Shown here: positions 1 through 12,300 of the stretch, one piece after another | Layout: each line of letters opens with the position of its first letter | How positions within the stretch are numbered: position 1 is the stretch's first letter | NCBI GenBank assembly: GCA_014706295.1 | Contig: JACSVZ010000002.1 | Span: 103,100,431-103,164,430, forward strand | Length of the DNA: 64,000 nucleotides | DNA from: Lycocorax pyrrhopterus obiensis | Lineage: Eukaryota > Chordata > Aves > Passeriformes > Paradisaeidae | Direction of reading: 5' to 3' | The notes under the pieces: model-generated | Told to the model about the DNA's origin: nothing | What the model saw: the letters and a program-made list of their open reading frames with translations, nothing else | The model's database searches: none | Program-made: the position numbers and the translations under genes

Positions 1-1850
1 CCACTCAGGTTCCATCCTCCCTTTCCCTATTCATGGGAAGTATCTATACATCTCTGTGGTCTTCCCAGCTTGTAAGCTCCAGGAAAATAACCTCATTGGG
101 AGAAACCGAGCCACCTACCCTGATTACAGCAATTACCAAGGAAGTGCAAATTAAGGGTCAAGTCCCCATCAACAAAGGCGGGAACCTTAGACAGAGGTTC
201 CTTGTAAAAGGTCATAGCTTTAGCCACTCACGCTGTTAGACATGAATGGGAAGCTATCCCTGAAAGGTCTAAAGGTGTCCTCAAAATAAGCTGCTGGGAT
301 TGTGCCCTGCTGTGACAGTTTAGGGAATGCTCTATAGCAGGGTACAATTATCAGTTATGCTGCATTATGAGGGCTTAAACCATCCCAGCACTGCAGCAGC
401 AGATCCTGGGTCTAAAGGGAAACTTTCTGGTGGAAGATGGCCCTGTCCCATTAGCAGAACTGGGCTTGTGAATATTTGTGGGTTGGATTTAGAAATCTCC
501 TGGAGCAATTAGGTAGTAATTACATGATTGACACAACTTTTGCAACTCTTAGCACTAAATTTGCTCTGCTGATTCTTAAAAATTTCTCACTTGGAGGGAG
601 GTGGAACAAAAAGGTTGTGTTTGCCAGCTAGGTCTCCCTAAGCACTCTGCTCATTTTGTTTCCATGAGTCATTTTTAGAACAGGCAACAATAATCTCGAG
701 TCACACATAGTCTGGAGCCAACTTCTTAGAGAACACAGCTTTCTTGAGGAGAGTGAAAAATATCCTGAAAGGAAAAGTGCTTCTCTGGCATTTGTACGTA
801 ACAAGAAATTCAGGTTTTAAAACAAACAAAAAAAAAAAGCGTATTATATGCTTGGCTTTTGAAAACACAGAAAACAACCCTTCCTGTCTGTCCCTACAAT
901 TCTGAGACCTAGAAAGGCATGGGACAGAAAGGACAAAAGAAAGCTAAGCCTTCCTTGAACAAGCGTGCAATTGCTGACTGCATGAAAATGCACAGGTCCA
1001 GGAAAACATGCAGGGAAATGAGACAGAGGCAGCTCCTTCTGTCAGGAGTGCAAGTTCACTGTACATCTTTGGCTACTGACTGACAGCTGCTCTGACAGAA
1101 ACAGCCTTCCTGCTACAAATACAGCCAGCCCTAGCTTCTGCTTATCTCTAACACCATCATTTTGAAAATCAGGTGCCAGGAGATCTTCCCAAACCAGGTG
1201 CTTTAGAACTCCACTCACAGTTTCCTTCCTGTGCTCACAACTCTCCCAGTGCAACCCTAGCTGCACTAGGACTGACTCAGAGGTCCTCTGTGGACAGAAA
1301 GTTTTTTCTGCCTGCTTTTCTTAAAAGCAGTTCAGCTTCCAGGATGTGATAGTTTGTTGTGGGAAGGCCCCATCTCATCGCCTGGAAACACAATTATTAG
1401 GGAGTATCTGTTCCAAAACTAAGTAACAAAAGCACAAGTCTTCGTCTGATCTCCTCAGATGGGAAGGGCTTCAGCTAAATACACTGTGCTGCTCTACAGC
1501 ACAGGGAGTTCTTCCCTCAACTAAAAAAATTGTTTGTTCTGAGGCTACAAACAGCTGTTCTGCATTTGTAATAAGGAAAATACACTACACAAACCACTAT
1601 GATAAATACAACTCTGTGTGCCATGAACAGAGTATTGAAAAGATCAGTTGATATAAAGAATGTACAGGTGACAAATGTATGTACATGTGAAAAATTAATG
1701 TACAGTCCTGCTCTCAGTTAAATGTGGCTGGATTTGTTTTCAGCCACAAAAGTGATCAAAATGATAACTCCTAAGAGCCAAAGCATCGTTTTTATTATCT
1801 CCACTGAGAAGTGGCTAGTGCGAGAAATAAAATACTGCTGCTTAAATTGT
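1..1850 (+). other. possible 3'UTR of a convergent plus-strand gene (LPIN2 by synteny)
   Basis: No coding exon is visible here. In human and other amniotes LPIN2 lies next to EMILIN2 in convergent orientation, so its 3'UTR would fall at this edge on the plus strand. The stretch 1500-1850 looks like a 3'UTR end: several TGTACA/TGTA elements (1660-1705), then AATAAA at 1826-1831 followed by a GT-rich run. This is inference; no LPIN2 coding sequence is in the window. Confidence 0.3.
1826..1831 (+). promoter_or_regulatory. candidate plus-strand polyadenylation signal
   Basis: AATAAA on the plus strand with a downstream T/G-rich element (TTGTGTATCTGTTT, about 1848-1861). It would suit the 3' end of the convergent neighbour, probably LPIN2. 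Confidence 0.3.
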
Positions 1851-2994
1851 GTATCTGTTTAAGCTAAGAAAGCTGCTTTATCATATAAACAGATGCTGAG
1901 TGTTAAAACAAACCTCACTCAAAAGCACCAATGCAGGAGGCTGTCACAACGACTCTGGCAGAGGGTTGGTTTGTGCCTTTGACAATATTGACTAATAACA
2001 CTATTTTCCTTTATCAACCATTTTTTCTTTGATTTGTCTTCTACAATGCACCGAAGACACAAACTTCTGTTCTAATGCAAGTACTGCTGGAGTGCCAGAA
2101 ACAAACTCTAAAAAATTTTTTAAGCTTTTCAAAATCACCATTTTTCTAGCTAGGCAATGATGATTCTGGTTTATCTGACCTGTCTTATTAATTTCCAGCA
2201 GCAAGCTTTAATCTCAAGAGCATCATGAGTAACCAATCATCTTTTTTACTCTATAAATAGACAATAACTGTTCTAAATCTTTCAGTAGTAGGAACAGGAC
2301 CTCTAGCTCACATCTGCCCAGTGGAAAGCTGAGGCAAGTTTCTCCCTGTGCTGCTGCTTCCACCTGACTGAGTCACTCAGCTTGTCTCCTAGCACTGTGT
2401 TTGGCTCTTAAAGGCAAAAAAGAAAACTGATGCAGATGAATATCATTTTGCTTTGCACCCACTACCATGGTTTGCAATTGCACTGAACAAATTGATTATG
2501 CCAAAGCACATTATTAAATAATACAAGGAGTAAAAAGTCATCAACCATATCCACTACAATTTCACTTTCTTGGCTCTGCTTTACTGAAAACATGAAAATA
2601 GCTGACCACGACTGTAAACTTGAGTGAAGATGTAAACTTTGATACACTAGGGACAATTTGAAAAACTAGGGAAAATATTGCAAAGGCAATTTAATGGGGA
2701 ACAGCAGGAGCACAACGGAGAAGTTCTCAATAGAAGTATCTATTGAGAACATATTTGTTTCAACAGTTGTTCTGCTTGTACAGGTAAACGAGGGTTTGGG
2801 AAGGAGTTCATTTAGCTACAGAAACGTGACTTTTGTAGCTACCTCTGGAAACAAGGGACAAGGAAAAGGTTTCTGTATAGACTATAAACCCATCACTGAA
2901 ATCAAATATATAAACTGAATATATTAAAGCTTTGAATTTTATTACACTTAAGTTCTTCTGAATATCTTACCCTTCTCCCCTGTTCAAGGTAAAC
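1851..2994. other. 3' flank between EMILIN2 and the convergent neighbour
   Basis: No coding or RNA gene is supported. The small open frames here (60-75 codons) are at chance level. Part of it is EMILIN2 3'UTR, with the end point unresolved. Confidence 0.5.
2938..2943 (-). promoter_or_regulatory. EMILIN2: candidate polyadenylation signal for EMILIN2
   Basis: AATAAA on the minus strand, about 52 nt past the EMILIN2 stop. It would give an unusually short 3'UTR. Another AATAAA lies at 1791-1796 and ATTAAA forms occur near 2690 and 2206. Mammalian EMILIN2 has a longer 3'UTR, so a distal site may be the main one. Confidence 0.3.
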
Positions 2995-3332
2995 CTAAAC
3001 ATGAGAAATGGAAGGATAAAGGAGAACTCCACTAAACGTGGAGTACATTTCATCAGAGTCTGTGTAGGCCAGTTTGCCTCCCGTTACAACAACGTTTACT
3101 TCATCTCCTGCTTTGAGGTGAAGAACAAGGTGGAACGTCCCAGGACCACCACAGGTCTGTTTCCCTGAGTAGGGTTTGTGATACTCCAGCAGTTCCCTCC
3201 TGTAGCCAGCAGTGTGGAGCTGAGCCACGCTGGCGTTGGAGACGGACAGCACCGCTTCTACGTACTCATCCCTCTCCGGGGCCAGCACGGCCGTGATCAG
3301 GTAGCGCCCTTCATAGGGTGATGTGAAAATGC
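2995..3332 (-). CDS. EMILIN2: EMILIN2 coding exon 8: gC1q domain end and stop
   Basis: The acceptor TCTTCTGCAG precedes 3332; the TAG stop is 2997-2995. It encodes residues 956-1067. Hallmarks: [17 protein letters not shown], the sequon in [37 protein letters not shown] and the closing strand [11 protein letters not shown]. gC1q domains form compact jelly-roll trimers. In this family they nucleate chain assembly and bind receptors. Confidence 0.96.
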
Positions 3333-6300
3333 CTGCAGAAGAGAGGCAGACTGGGCTTACCACAGTTACTCACAATGGGGACACCTGACTGCTCTAAGCA
3401 CAATGACAAACATAGAGCCACATGGGTCACCCACTGCTACGTACACGTAACTGCAACAAGGTCAGCCTGGGCGGGTGAGCACCTGATTGAAGTGGTGAAG
3501 GCGAAGGCCCACCTAACACCTCAGTGCTTGAGAAGGAGGCAACCCCCAGTTAGGGCCCCTGGGGAGGCAGCTTGAGAATCTCCCTCCTCCTCTCCTATCT
3601 TCTCCTCCAGGTGACCCAGCCACAGTGAAGTGCATTAGTAAGGAACCTCACCTCTGCTACCTGGGCTCAGCTGGCCTCAGGTGGGCTGAGGAGCACAACC
3701 AGCTGTGCTGGCAGGGCAGCTAGCAGTGAGCTGGGCCTCAGTACTACTGGGCAGTCATGGAAAACCAGCCGTGGCAGAGTCTGCCTGTCCACACCCACAG
3801 GAAGCTTTTACCCCGGTGTGTCTGGTTTAGACGGACTGACTTTGTTCAGTGTGCCAGCAAGGCCTGAGGTAACATGGAACACTGGTAACCCATGCTACTG
3901 CCTGTCTAGCATGTCTGTGGCTCCATTCTTTGGCTGTTACCTGTATTGGGGTTATAATAGTCCCCGTCATTCACAAGCACTTTGTTGAAGTGAACCACAC
4001 CAACATCGCTGGAGAAAGGCTTCTGTGTGAGCCCAGCAGAAAATGACACCAGAGAGGGCACAGCAGCAGAGGCAGGTCCTGAAATGGGTAACAACACAAG
4101 TCAGAGTCACATCAGGATGACAACACAGCCTTTTCTCTATAATGCTTTATAATCCAATGTCTCTGTTCCTGTACATACTCCACCTGGACTAATCCTGCCA
4201 CTTGCAGGATGCCAGAATTAGCAGAATATTGCTGGCCCAGGCCCCAAGTGTCTCACCGTAAAATTTACTGACCACCATAAAGTTCCTGCCTTGGCCACAG
4301 GTTTTTTTGGGTTTTTTTTCCCTTCTAAGGAAACAGTACGTGGCTTGTAAATGCCAGCAATGGAAATCCTACCACCTTTCAATTCAACAATGCTTCTGCC
4401 AAAGACCTTCTTCAGGACGGAGGCTGACTTTCAAAATCTCCACTCTCCATCACTATCACAATGGCCATAGGAATGCTCGTGCCAGATTATAGCTCGTGCC
4501 AGCTTTCCTTGTCATGTTGAGAAGCTGTGCACGGCTTAGATTTCCCACTTTCTCTGCCAAAGCATAGTGAAAATGGCTATAAGAATATATAACACTTCAG
4601 TATTAATGCAAAGAGAACCTTTTGTCTCCCTCCAGCACTTCTCTTTTGGGGGACTTTTCACTTCACAATTTTTTCTTCTTTTCTCATCAGATCAAACAGA
4701 CACTTAGGTATTTTATAGTGGCTATCCAGTTACTAGATAAACACTGCTGTTAGACTGGACTGGATGAAATATAATTTGGACAATTAAGACAAATTTTTAC
4801 TTTTAACAGACTGACTTAATGGCAAGTGTTGAGTGCTCAACTGCTTACTAGTCCCATTCTAGTTATGTTCCCTTTAAACATTTTCCTTAAGGCAGTACAC
4901 ACTGCCAGAAGTAGTCAATTCTTGCTGCTTTGTCTGGGCAAGTAGCTAAACAACAAATGCTCTAAAGTTGTCCACAGCTGCTGTTTCACCCTGCTCCTTC
5001 TGCCTTCCTTAAAATTAATGTTTGGCCTCTCCCTCTCAATCAGAGATGTCCATCAGCAACAAATGCTACATTCATCAAATCATTGAATATCCTGAATTGA
5101 AAGAGACCCACAAGGATCATCTAAGTCCAACTCCTGGCCCTGCACAGGACACCCCAACAATCACACCTTGTGCCTGAGTGCACTGTCCAAACACTTCCTG
5201 AACTCTGTCAGGTTTGGTGCTGTGACCACTTCCCTGGGGAGCCCATTGCAGTGCCTGACCACCCTCTGGGTGAAAAACCTTTTCCTAAAATCCAATCCAA
5301 TTCAGATGATATTGATTAAAAGTTTAAAAAGTCACATAATCCAAAATGTGGATATACAAATGTTCTGCTATCCATTGTTTTTCTGAATAACTCAGCTGGG
5401 GCAGGGGGGAGGAGAAGGAAAAGGGGAAGACATGCCTGCCACTTCAGAACTGGCAAATAACTACGCTGATTTCCCTCAGGGGCTGGTAACCAGCTGCCTC
5501 ATTATCTTTGGAAATCTTCTTATTCAGCATTTGGTCTCATGCTCAGAAGATAGAATGAAGCCCTTCTTCATTACTCCTACCTGCCAGTGCGCCTGCAGGT
5601 GCTCCTGTAAGCTAAAATGAGGTTATTTGAAAGGACCAAAATTAATTGCAGGAAGTCTGCTTACTTAAACAGCTTCTGTAGCGCTCCACCACCTTAACAC
5701 AACGCTACTTACAGAAAGCTCCTCTCAGCTTACCTTGAGACTCAAATTTACTGAAAACACACCTCAACTTGTTGGCTCACTCAAAAGGTGTCTATCCCCT
5801 GCACTCACACTGCACAAATGGAACAAACCACGTGTTGCCTGCCCAGAAACACTGCCAGCTTTGGAGAAGCTACAGTCCTGTTTGGTTTGGTGTCATCTGA
5901 ATAAAGGACTGACTCCTGCCCTGGCTCTCCACAGCTTCCTTCATGATTTTCCTTCACTAATTGCTAGAATAATTACTAGAAATAACTATTTGTTGCTATG
6001 CTGATGAAATTGCTTCAGATCTGCAGCCTAGTTTAGCACACCATATGTATCTATTCAAAGGAGAAATCTTAAACCTGTCTGAATATCCTGTAGGTCAGTT
6101 CAGGGGTTGACATAAGATGCACAGTAAAGATGCAGTGTGTCTGTGCTCTCCTCCCCTCTTCCCAGCTTCCAGCTGCAGTTGTGCCTGTTTGAAGTTTCTA
6201 CAATTCCTACCAACAGCTCAGCAGTGCTTTTGCAGAACTTTACAGAGGGCTGCACCACCTTCTCTTACACGTCCCCTCTTGCAAACACTTTTCTTCATGC

Positions 6301-9300
6301 AAAGATCAAACTTCAGCTTCTCGAGGGAAGGCCCAGGATTGGACACTACTGTCATTTAAGCAGTCAGTATTGTGGAAGTATAAACATCAGGAAAAAAAAA
6401 TAAAGCATTTTAAAACTGTGAACCACAGGCACAGCTCTGATGAAGAAACTGCTAGGCAGACAAAAAGTTTCACAAAAGATTCAACCACAGTTTTACTCCC
6501 CCTTTTGGGGGAGGAAGAAGCTCTTTTGGCTTCAGATGCATTCAGGAAGGTTTCACTTGAGATATTACACGTACATGTAAGCAGGGGCAGGTAAGTCTGT
6601 TCTTGGCAATCTAAGCTACTGTAATGCATTCTGGGGAGTCAAAAAACCACGGAAGATGCATGGGTGGCCCTTGCTAGGTTACAGCTACTTCCACCCATCT
6701 GCTAGTTGTCTCTCTGGTTCTCCACCTCTCTTTTGACTTCCAAGCACAGTTCATGCCTCCCACAGAGCCCAAGGGCCAGAAGGAAGGAAAAGAAAAAATA
6801 TCACTAAGCAAAACAAAACAGCACACAGCATAGGCATTTGCTATCAAGATGAGAGGAGAAAAAAACAACAGTGTGATGGTGCTGCTGACAACTGCTCAGC
6901 AAGTGGAACGAGGATTCTTCAAGAACCAACATAGAAGAGAGACTATAAGTACATAATTCATTTGTCAGGAGGCACTTATGATTCCCTTGGATATAGCAGG
7001 AGTAAGGAGGATTTGTCAGATTTCCTCTGACAAATGGTCAACACTCCTAAGTCTAAATGAGGGCAAAGTGTGTAATTTCAGTTAGAGCAAATGGGACAAA
7101 AATACCAGCAATTTATCACCTCCCTGCCTTTTTTTTTTTTTTAAACTTTCCAATTTGACCTTAACATCTCATTTTCAGAAACATTCCTCCTGTCTATGGG
7201 TTGGCCATACAGCACAGCACCGCACTGATTTCCATGAGCCAGTGCTCAATGAAGCTGCTCTGCTAAGTCACAGTGATTCTGATGTGGATGATAACTTGGT
7301 GTGCTATGAAGACACACATACTTTTCTCCTGAGTCTGTTAGTAACATCTCTGTCTGCTCTTACAACTCCATCCTCTCACACTGCAGCAAGCGAAGATCTG
7401 CTTCAGCACTTACCTACTGCTCCTTATACTGATATCCAGCTCTTGCTGTATTAAAAAGGATTAAGTGGATGCACTCAGGTCCTGACACTTAACTCACCTT
7501 TGTTGTAAACTCCTTGCCTGTATGAGCTACTATGTAATATTGTATCTTGTACTCTCTCATTAACACTTGTAAGTCCTCAAAGATCTTTACCTACAACTTT
7601 GTATTGTGGGATGCCTGCACATATCTAAGGAATCTGAAAAAATTCAAGAAATGCTCTGATACTGAAAATATGCAAATCATGCCTCAGCATTCAAGAAAAG
7701 CATGAAAGTGGGCTACTTCAGTCCCAGGACACAGAATTGGAGCCCTCGACTTCTTCCTGAACAGTCCTTTTATGTAACAGAAGATATTCAGAAACAGAAA
7801 TGACAGTACTCAGAAGTCCATTTTAATAGTACAAACTTCTTATATTAGGAATTATAGTACAAGAAGGTCTGATCATCTTTCAAATTTGAATTTGAGTACC
7901 ACAAAACGTACTGGGTGAAGACTGTCAAAGACATCATAAATGGTTGTCCTGAACTAATTAGACAGTAAGGATTCCTTGATGCCTTATTTATGTATTAAGT
8001 TCCTCCTCCAATAAGCCAAAAATCTTCCCTTCCCCAGCTGTTAATTTCCACAACACTGTTAACTGCTGAATGCTGTCCCAGAATGCTCTCTTCACCAGAC
8101 ACTGACAATTAGAATCACAGAACCACAGACTCAATTAGACTGGAAAAGACCTCTGAGATCATCGAGTCCAACCTGTGACCGAACACCACCACGTCAACCA
8201 GACCGTGGCACTAAGTGCACATCCAGCCTTTCCTTAAACACCTCTAGGGACAGTGACTCCACCACCTCCCTGGGCAGCCCATTCCAGTGTCTAATCACCC
8301 CTTCTCTGAAGAAACTCTTCCTAATGTCCCACCTAAACCTCTTCTGGCGCAGCTTAAGGCAATGCCCTCTTGTCCTGTCACTTGCTGCCGGCAGAACAGG
8401 CCGACCCCCAGCTGGCTACACCCTCCTTTCGGGGAGTTGTAGAGAGCGATAAGGTCACCCCGAGCCTCCTTTTCTCCAGGCTAAACAACCCCAACCCCCT
8501 CAGCCGCTCCTCATGGGACATGCGCTCCACACCCTTCCCCAGCTTCGTTGCCCTTCTCTGGACTCTCTCCAGCACCTCAATGTCCTTCCTGAATTGAACG
8601 GCCCAGAACTGGACACAGCACTCGAGGTGTGGCCTCACCAATGCCAAATACACGGGAAATATCACTTCCCTACTCCTGCTGGCCACACTACTCCTGATAC
8701 AGGCTGGGATGCCATTGGCCTTCTTGGCCACCTGGACACAGCTGGCTCATGTTCAGCTGCTGTTGACCAGCATCCCAAGGTCTTTCTCCTCTGGGCAGCT
8801 TTCCAGCCACTCTGCCCCCAGCCTGTAGCACTGCAGCAGGTTATTGTGGTCAAAGTGGAAGACCTGGTACTTGGTCATGTTGAACCTCATCCAATTGCCC
8901 TCAGCCCATCAATCCAGCCAGTCCAGATTAGGGACAGTGGATGTAAATGCTCCAACTCCACAGAAGTCTTAACAGCTTTTTGTACCATCCTTATCTCTCT
9001 GTTTTCTGACTATCTGCCACTGAGGTTGGCAAGGCACACTGTGGGAACTTCAAGGGCAAATCAGCAGGTATATCTTGTATTTAGACAGGTATTCAGGGGC
9101 ATGGATCAGGAAAATGAACTCCTTGGTCAAGCCCTCCTCCCTCTGGATCTCAGGGTGGTAACTGTTCCACCAACATGTTCCACCAAACAGCAGACGGGCA
9201 CACTCCTGCTTTACCCTGCCTTTGCAACACTTCTAACATCCACCTACTGTTTCACACAGTTTTAGCATAAACTGATTCAAATACTGCTATCTATAAATTG

Positions 9301-12300
9301 CAATGGGAAGAAAACCCCCAGGAAATCCATTTATCACAGAAATCTAGACATCTATATTGGCTTTGCTGGCATCAAGATAAATGAATGTTTCTTTACTTCT
9401 TATCCTCTTCCAGAAACCTCCTCTATTGCTGCCTGTTCTTACCATGGCAATCCTCAAATGCAAAAAGACTGCTTTAAGGCTATGATGGAATTTTAATTAG
9501 AAGGTATAAATATCAGAATTAGAGTGTGCACTCTTTACAATTCTTTGTCAGTCCCCAGACCAGTATTCACGAAGTGTATTCGTGTTTTTATTATGGCCAT
9601 CAAACTAAGTCCTGGGGGCGTAGGATTTTGGATTTCATAAAGCCCCAAAGTTTTACTTCCATCTATTGCCCATATTTCCTCAAACAAATTTAGATGAAAC
9701 AGCTCTTTTTGAAGAGGGTGTGGAAATATTTACTTTGATTGAGGATACTATTCCCCCAGGGTTCGATAATATCTTGAGTATGAGGCTGCAGGGCTGGCAG
9801 CACCCAATCAACATATTTATCTAGGCCAACTAGCATGTCCTACATAAGTTTTATACCTGTTCATCATACAAATTCATAAATAAATTGTGATATTAACAAT
9901 AATAAAAATGTTTTAAAAAGCCCCAGCAAACCAAGAGAACTGCATTTTGAATTGTTTTAATCAGTGGCTGTCAGTGGCAGCACTTCTGCTTTCACTGAAG
10001 TCAGGAACACAAGCCCTGGTGATTATAATAAAGCCAGAAACTCTCCCAAGAGGAGAACAACCTCATGCACTAGGCTAAGACACCAGCAGTTCTTCAAGGT
10101 CCTAGTCTTGGCCTTATTCATATTTTATTAAAGAAATAATAAAATCACCATAAATATCTACTTATTTTTTCCTTTAGAAGGCAAATAGAAAGGTCCATAC
10201 TGACATTAGCTAGAAAATACAAACTCTCTGTATTTAAAAAACACACAGTGAATTAAGTAGCAAGAACCCAAAGTTATTTTTCAAAACCTAACTCCTCTCC
10301 CCACCTCCATATTTTCAAAAGATACAGATTATGTTTTCATGCTTAGGTATAGCAAAAATCGGCCAGATTTTCCTCAATGCTAAACTTAGATACTTAAAAT
10401 CAACACATTTTTTTCTCTCAGCCATGACCTTCCAGGGACTGAAATAAACATTAAGTACCCATGTGAAAAGTTTCTAGGAAACAACTGCCTTACCTTGTGA
10501 ATCTGTGGTAGAAGGAGATGACTTTGGATATCCTACAAAGGAAAAGTAGTATGTGTGACTCAGTACACAGCAGAGTACATTATGACTAAATATCACTGCA
10601 GTCCTCTAAAAAGCATCCCTGGTTACTGAACAGCAACCTACCAAAATAGCTACTAAATAGTGTCTCCCGTGAAATGCTCAATTATTGTTGAACTGGGGTG
10701 CTCATGGCAAAGAGAACCAAGTTATTACTCCAATGTACTAAATCCAATGCAAGCATTACAGAAAGAAAAAAATAATTTAAGTTTCCCTAGTGGCAAAGAC
10801 TGCTGTAGTTACCAGGGATTTTACATCATCTCCGCTGACCTCACGCTTTGTGCAGCCTTGGAAAAGCAACAAGACTGGCACTGAATGTGTTTCTCCTACT
10901 TTTGCAGCCAGCTGGATGCTGCAAAGACCCATTCACAAATCAACTCTGCTGTAAACCCATTCCCAAGAGCAACAGCCTCAGTGGGTGTCCACGGAAGGCC
11001 AAAAGGGGGCTGGTAAAGCACGACAGATCTCAGTGTCACCTCTCCAGCGAGACCTGACATGTCCATTGCACTTAGTCAGAAGTGATTCACTACCAGTTTG
11101 GGTCTCTCACCTGGTGCTCCAGCATACCCTTCAGCAATGGGCATGGTACTTTGGCCAGCCTGACCATCCGCACTTCTAAGACGCCCTCTCCCAGACATTA
11201 AAACCGTGCCAGGAGGCCCTGCCTCCCCTGTCTCCAAGATGATGCCGGTTGTTCCAGGCAGAAGCGGCACAACTGCTGACCCTGGCAGAGCTGGGCGTGG
11301 AGGAGGTCTCAGCTGTGGTGGCAGGAGGGGGATCCTCTGCCGTGGGGGTTGTATCCTGGGCCTTGATGGCAGCAGGGATATGCCAGGCTGGGGCTGCACG
11401 GGTGGCCTTGGTGGCAACGGCTGCTGTGGTACTTCTGGTCGCCCTTTGACATGATGAAAGAAGAGGAAAAATACAAAATTATTGGCCTAAAACACAACAT
11501 AAGATTGCATAGTTTTGCATAATAAATACTTGAAAATAAAACAGGACTCAGTTGGAGGCCACCTGTTCCCTCAGACCCAAGACTGCGCTGGCTAAACGCT
11601 GTTCTACTCTTAAAGTACTACAGACTCCATTCTTTACAGCCTGTGTGACACAGGGAAAGGAATGAAGACAGCCTGGAGACGGGACAAGCAGCAGTCAAAT
11701 AACCCATGAACACTGATTCAACTGCTAGACCAGCTTGGCCTTTCGGCACCAAGCAGGCTGAGTATCACATTTATTCCCACTGGTACCTTCATTCCAGAGT
11801 GTGCTCTCTCTCTCTGCTTTCACTTCAGTTCTCCTCAACCCCTCACACCCATCGCACTTGCTTTTGACTCTGTACTCACACAACTCCTAGCACAAGGCTG
11901 GACCTTTAGCACAACCATAAAGATAATTATCGACAGCAAAAAACATCAGTAAATGAACATGACTTAAGAGGTTTTTTCCCTTACTTTTAAAAGCAATGGA
12001 CTTAAATTTCCAAGTACCTCCATTACTAATATTTTCTGGCAATGAAGGCAGAAGCCCAGGACATAATCTATCAGAAAATTCTTTATTGTTTAAATAGAAG
12101 AGATACCATTAAAAGACTTTTCCACTAGGGCAGCCAACCCATATGACATCAGGGTTGAACAGCGCTGACATGGTTACATTTGTGTATCTGGTCAAGTTCT
12201 AAGCCCTTTATAGGAATTCTGGTTTATTCATAAAAATGAAGTCCTAGATGACACTTAAGGATGCAATGTCCTCTCAAGAGTAAAGCTGAATTACATCTAC

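Larger units (their letters stand above)
4079..10493 (-). other. EMILIN2: EMILIN2 intron 6 (6.4 kb)
   Basis: Intron between the microexon and the first gC1q exon. It contains two CR1 fragments in minus orientation (about 5075-5303 and 8112-8935), a T run near 7130, and otherwise unique AT-rich sequence. The open frames across 8378-9265 belong to the CR1 copy or lie antisense to it. Confidence 0.83.

Noticed and set aside
8513..9265. 250-codon plus-strand open frame
   Set aside because: Mostly antisense to the CR1 copy at 8112-8935 and runs on into unique DNA; no homology as read. The real coding remnant is the minus-strand CR1 reverse transcriptase.
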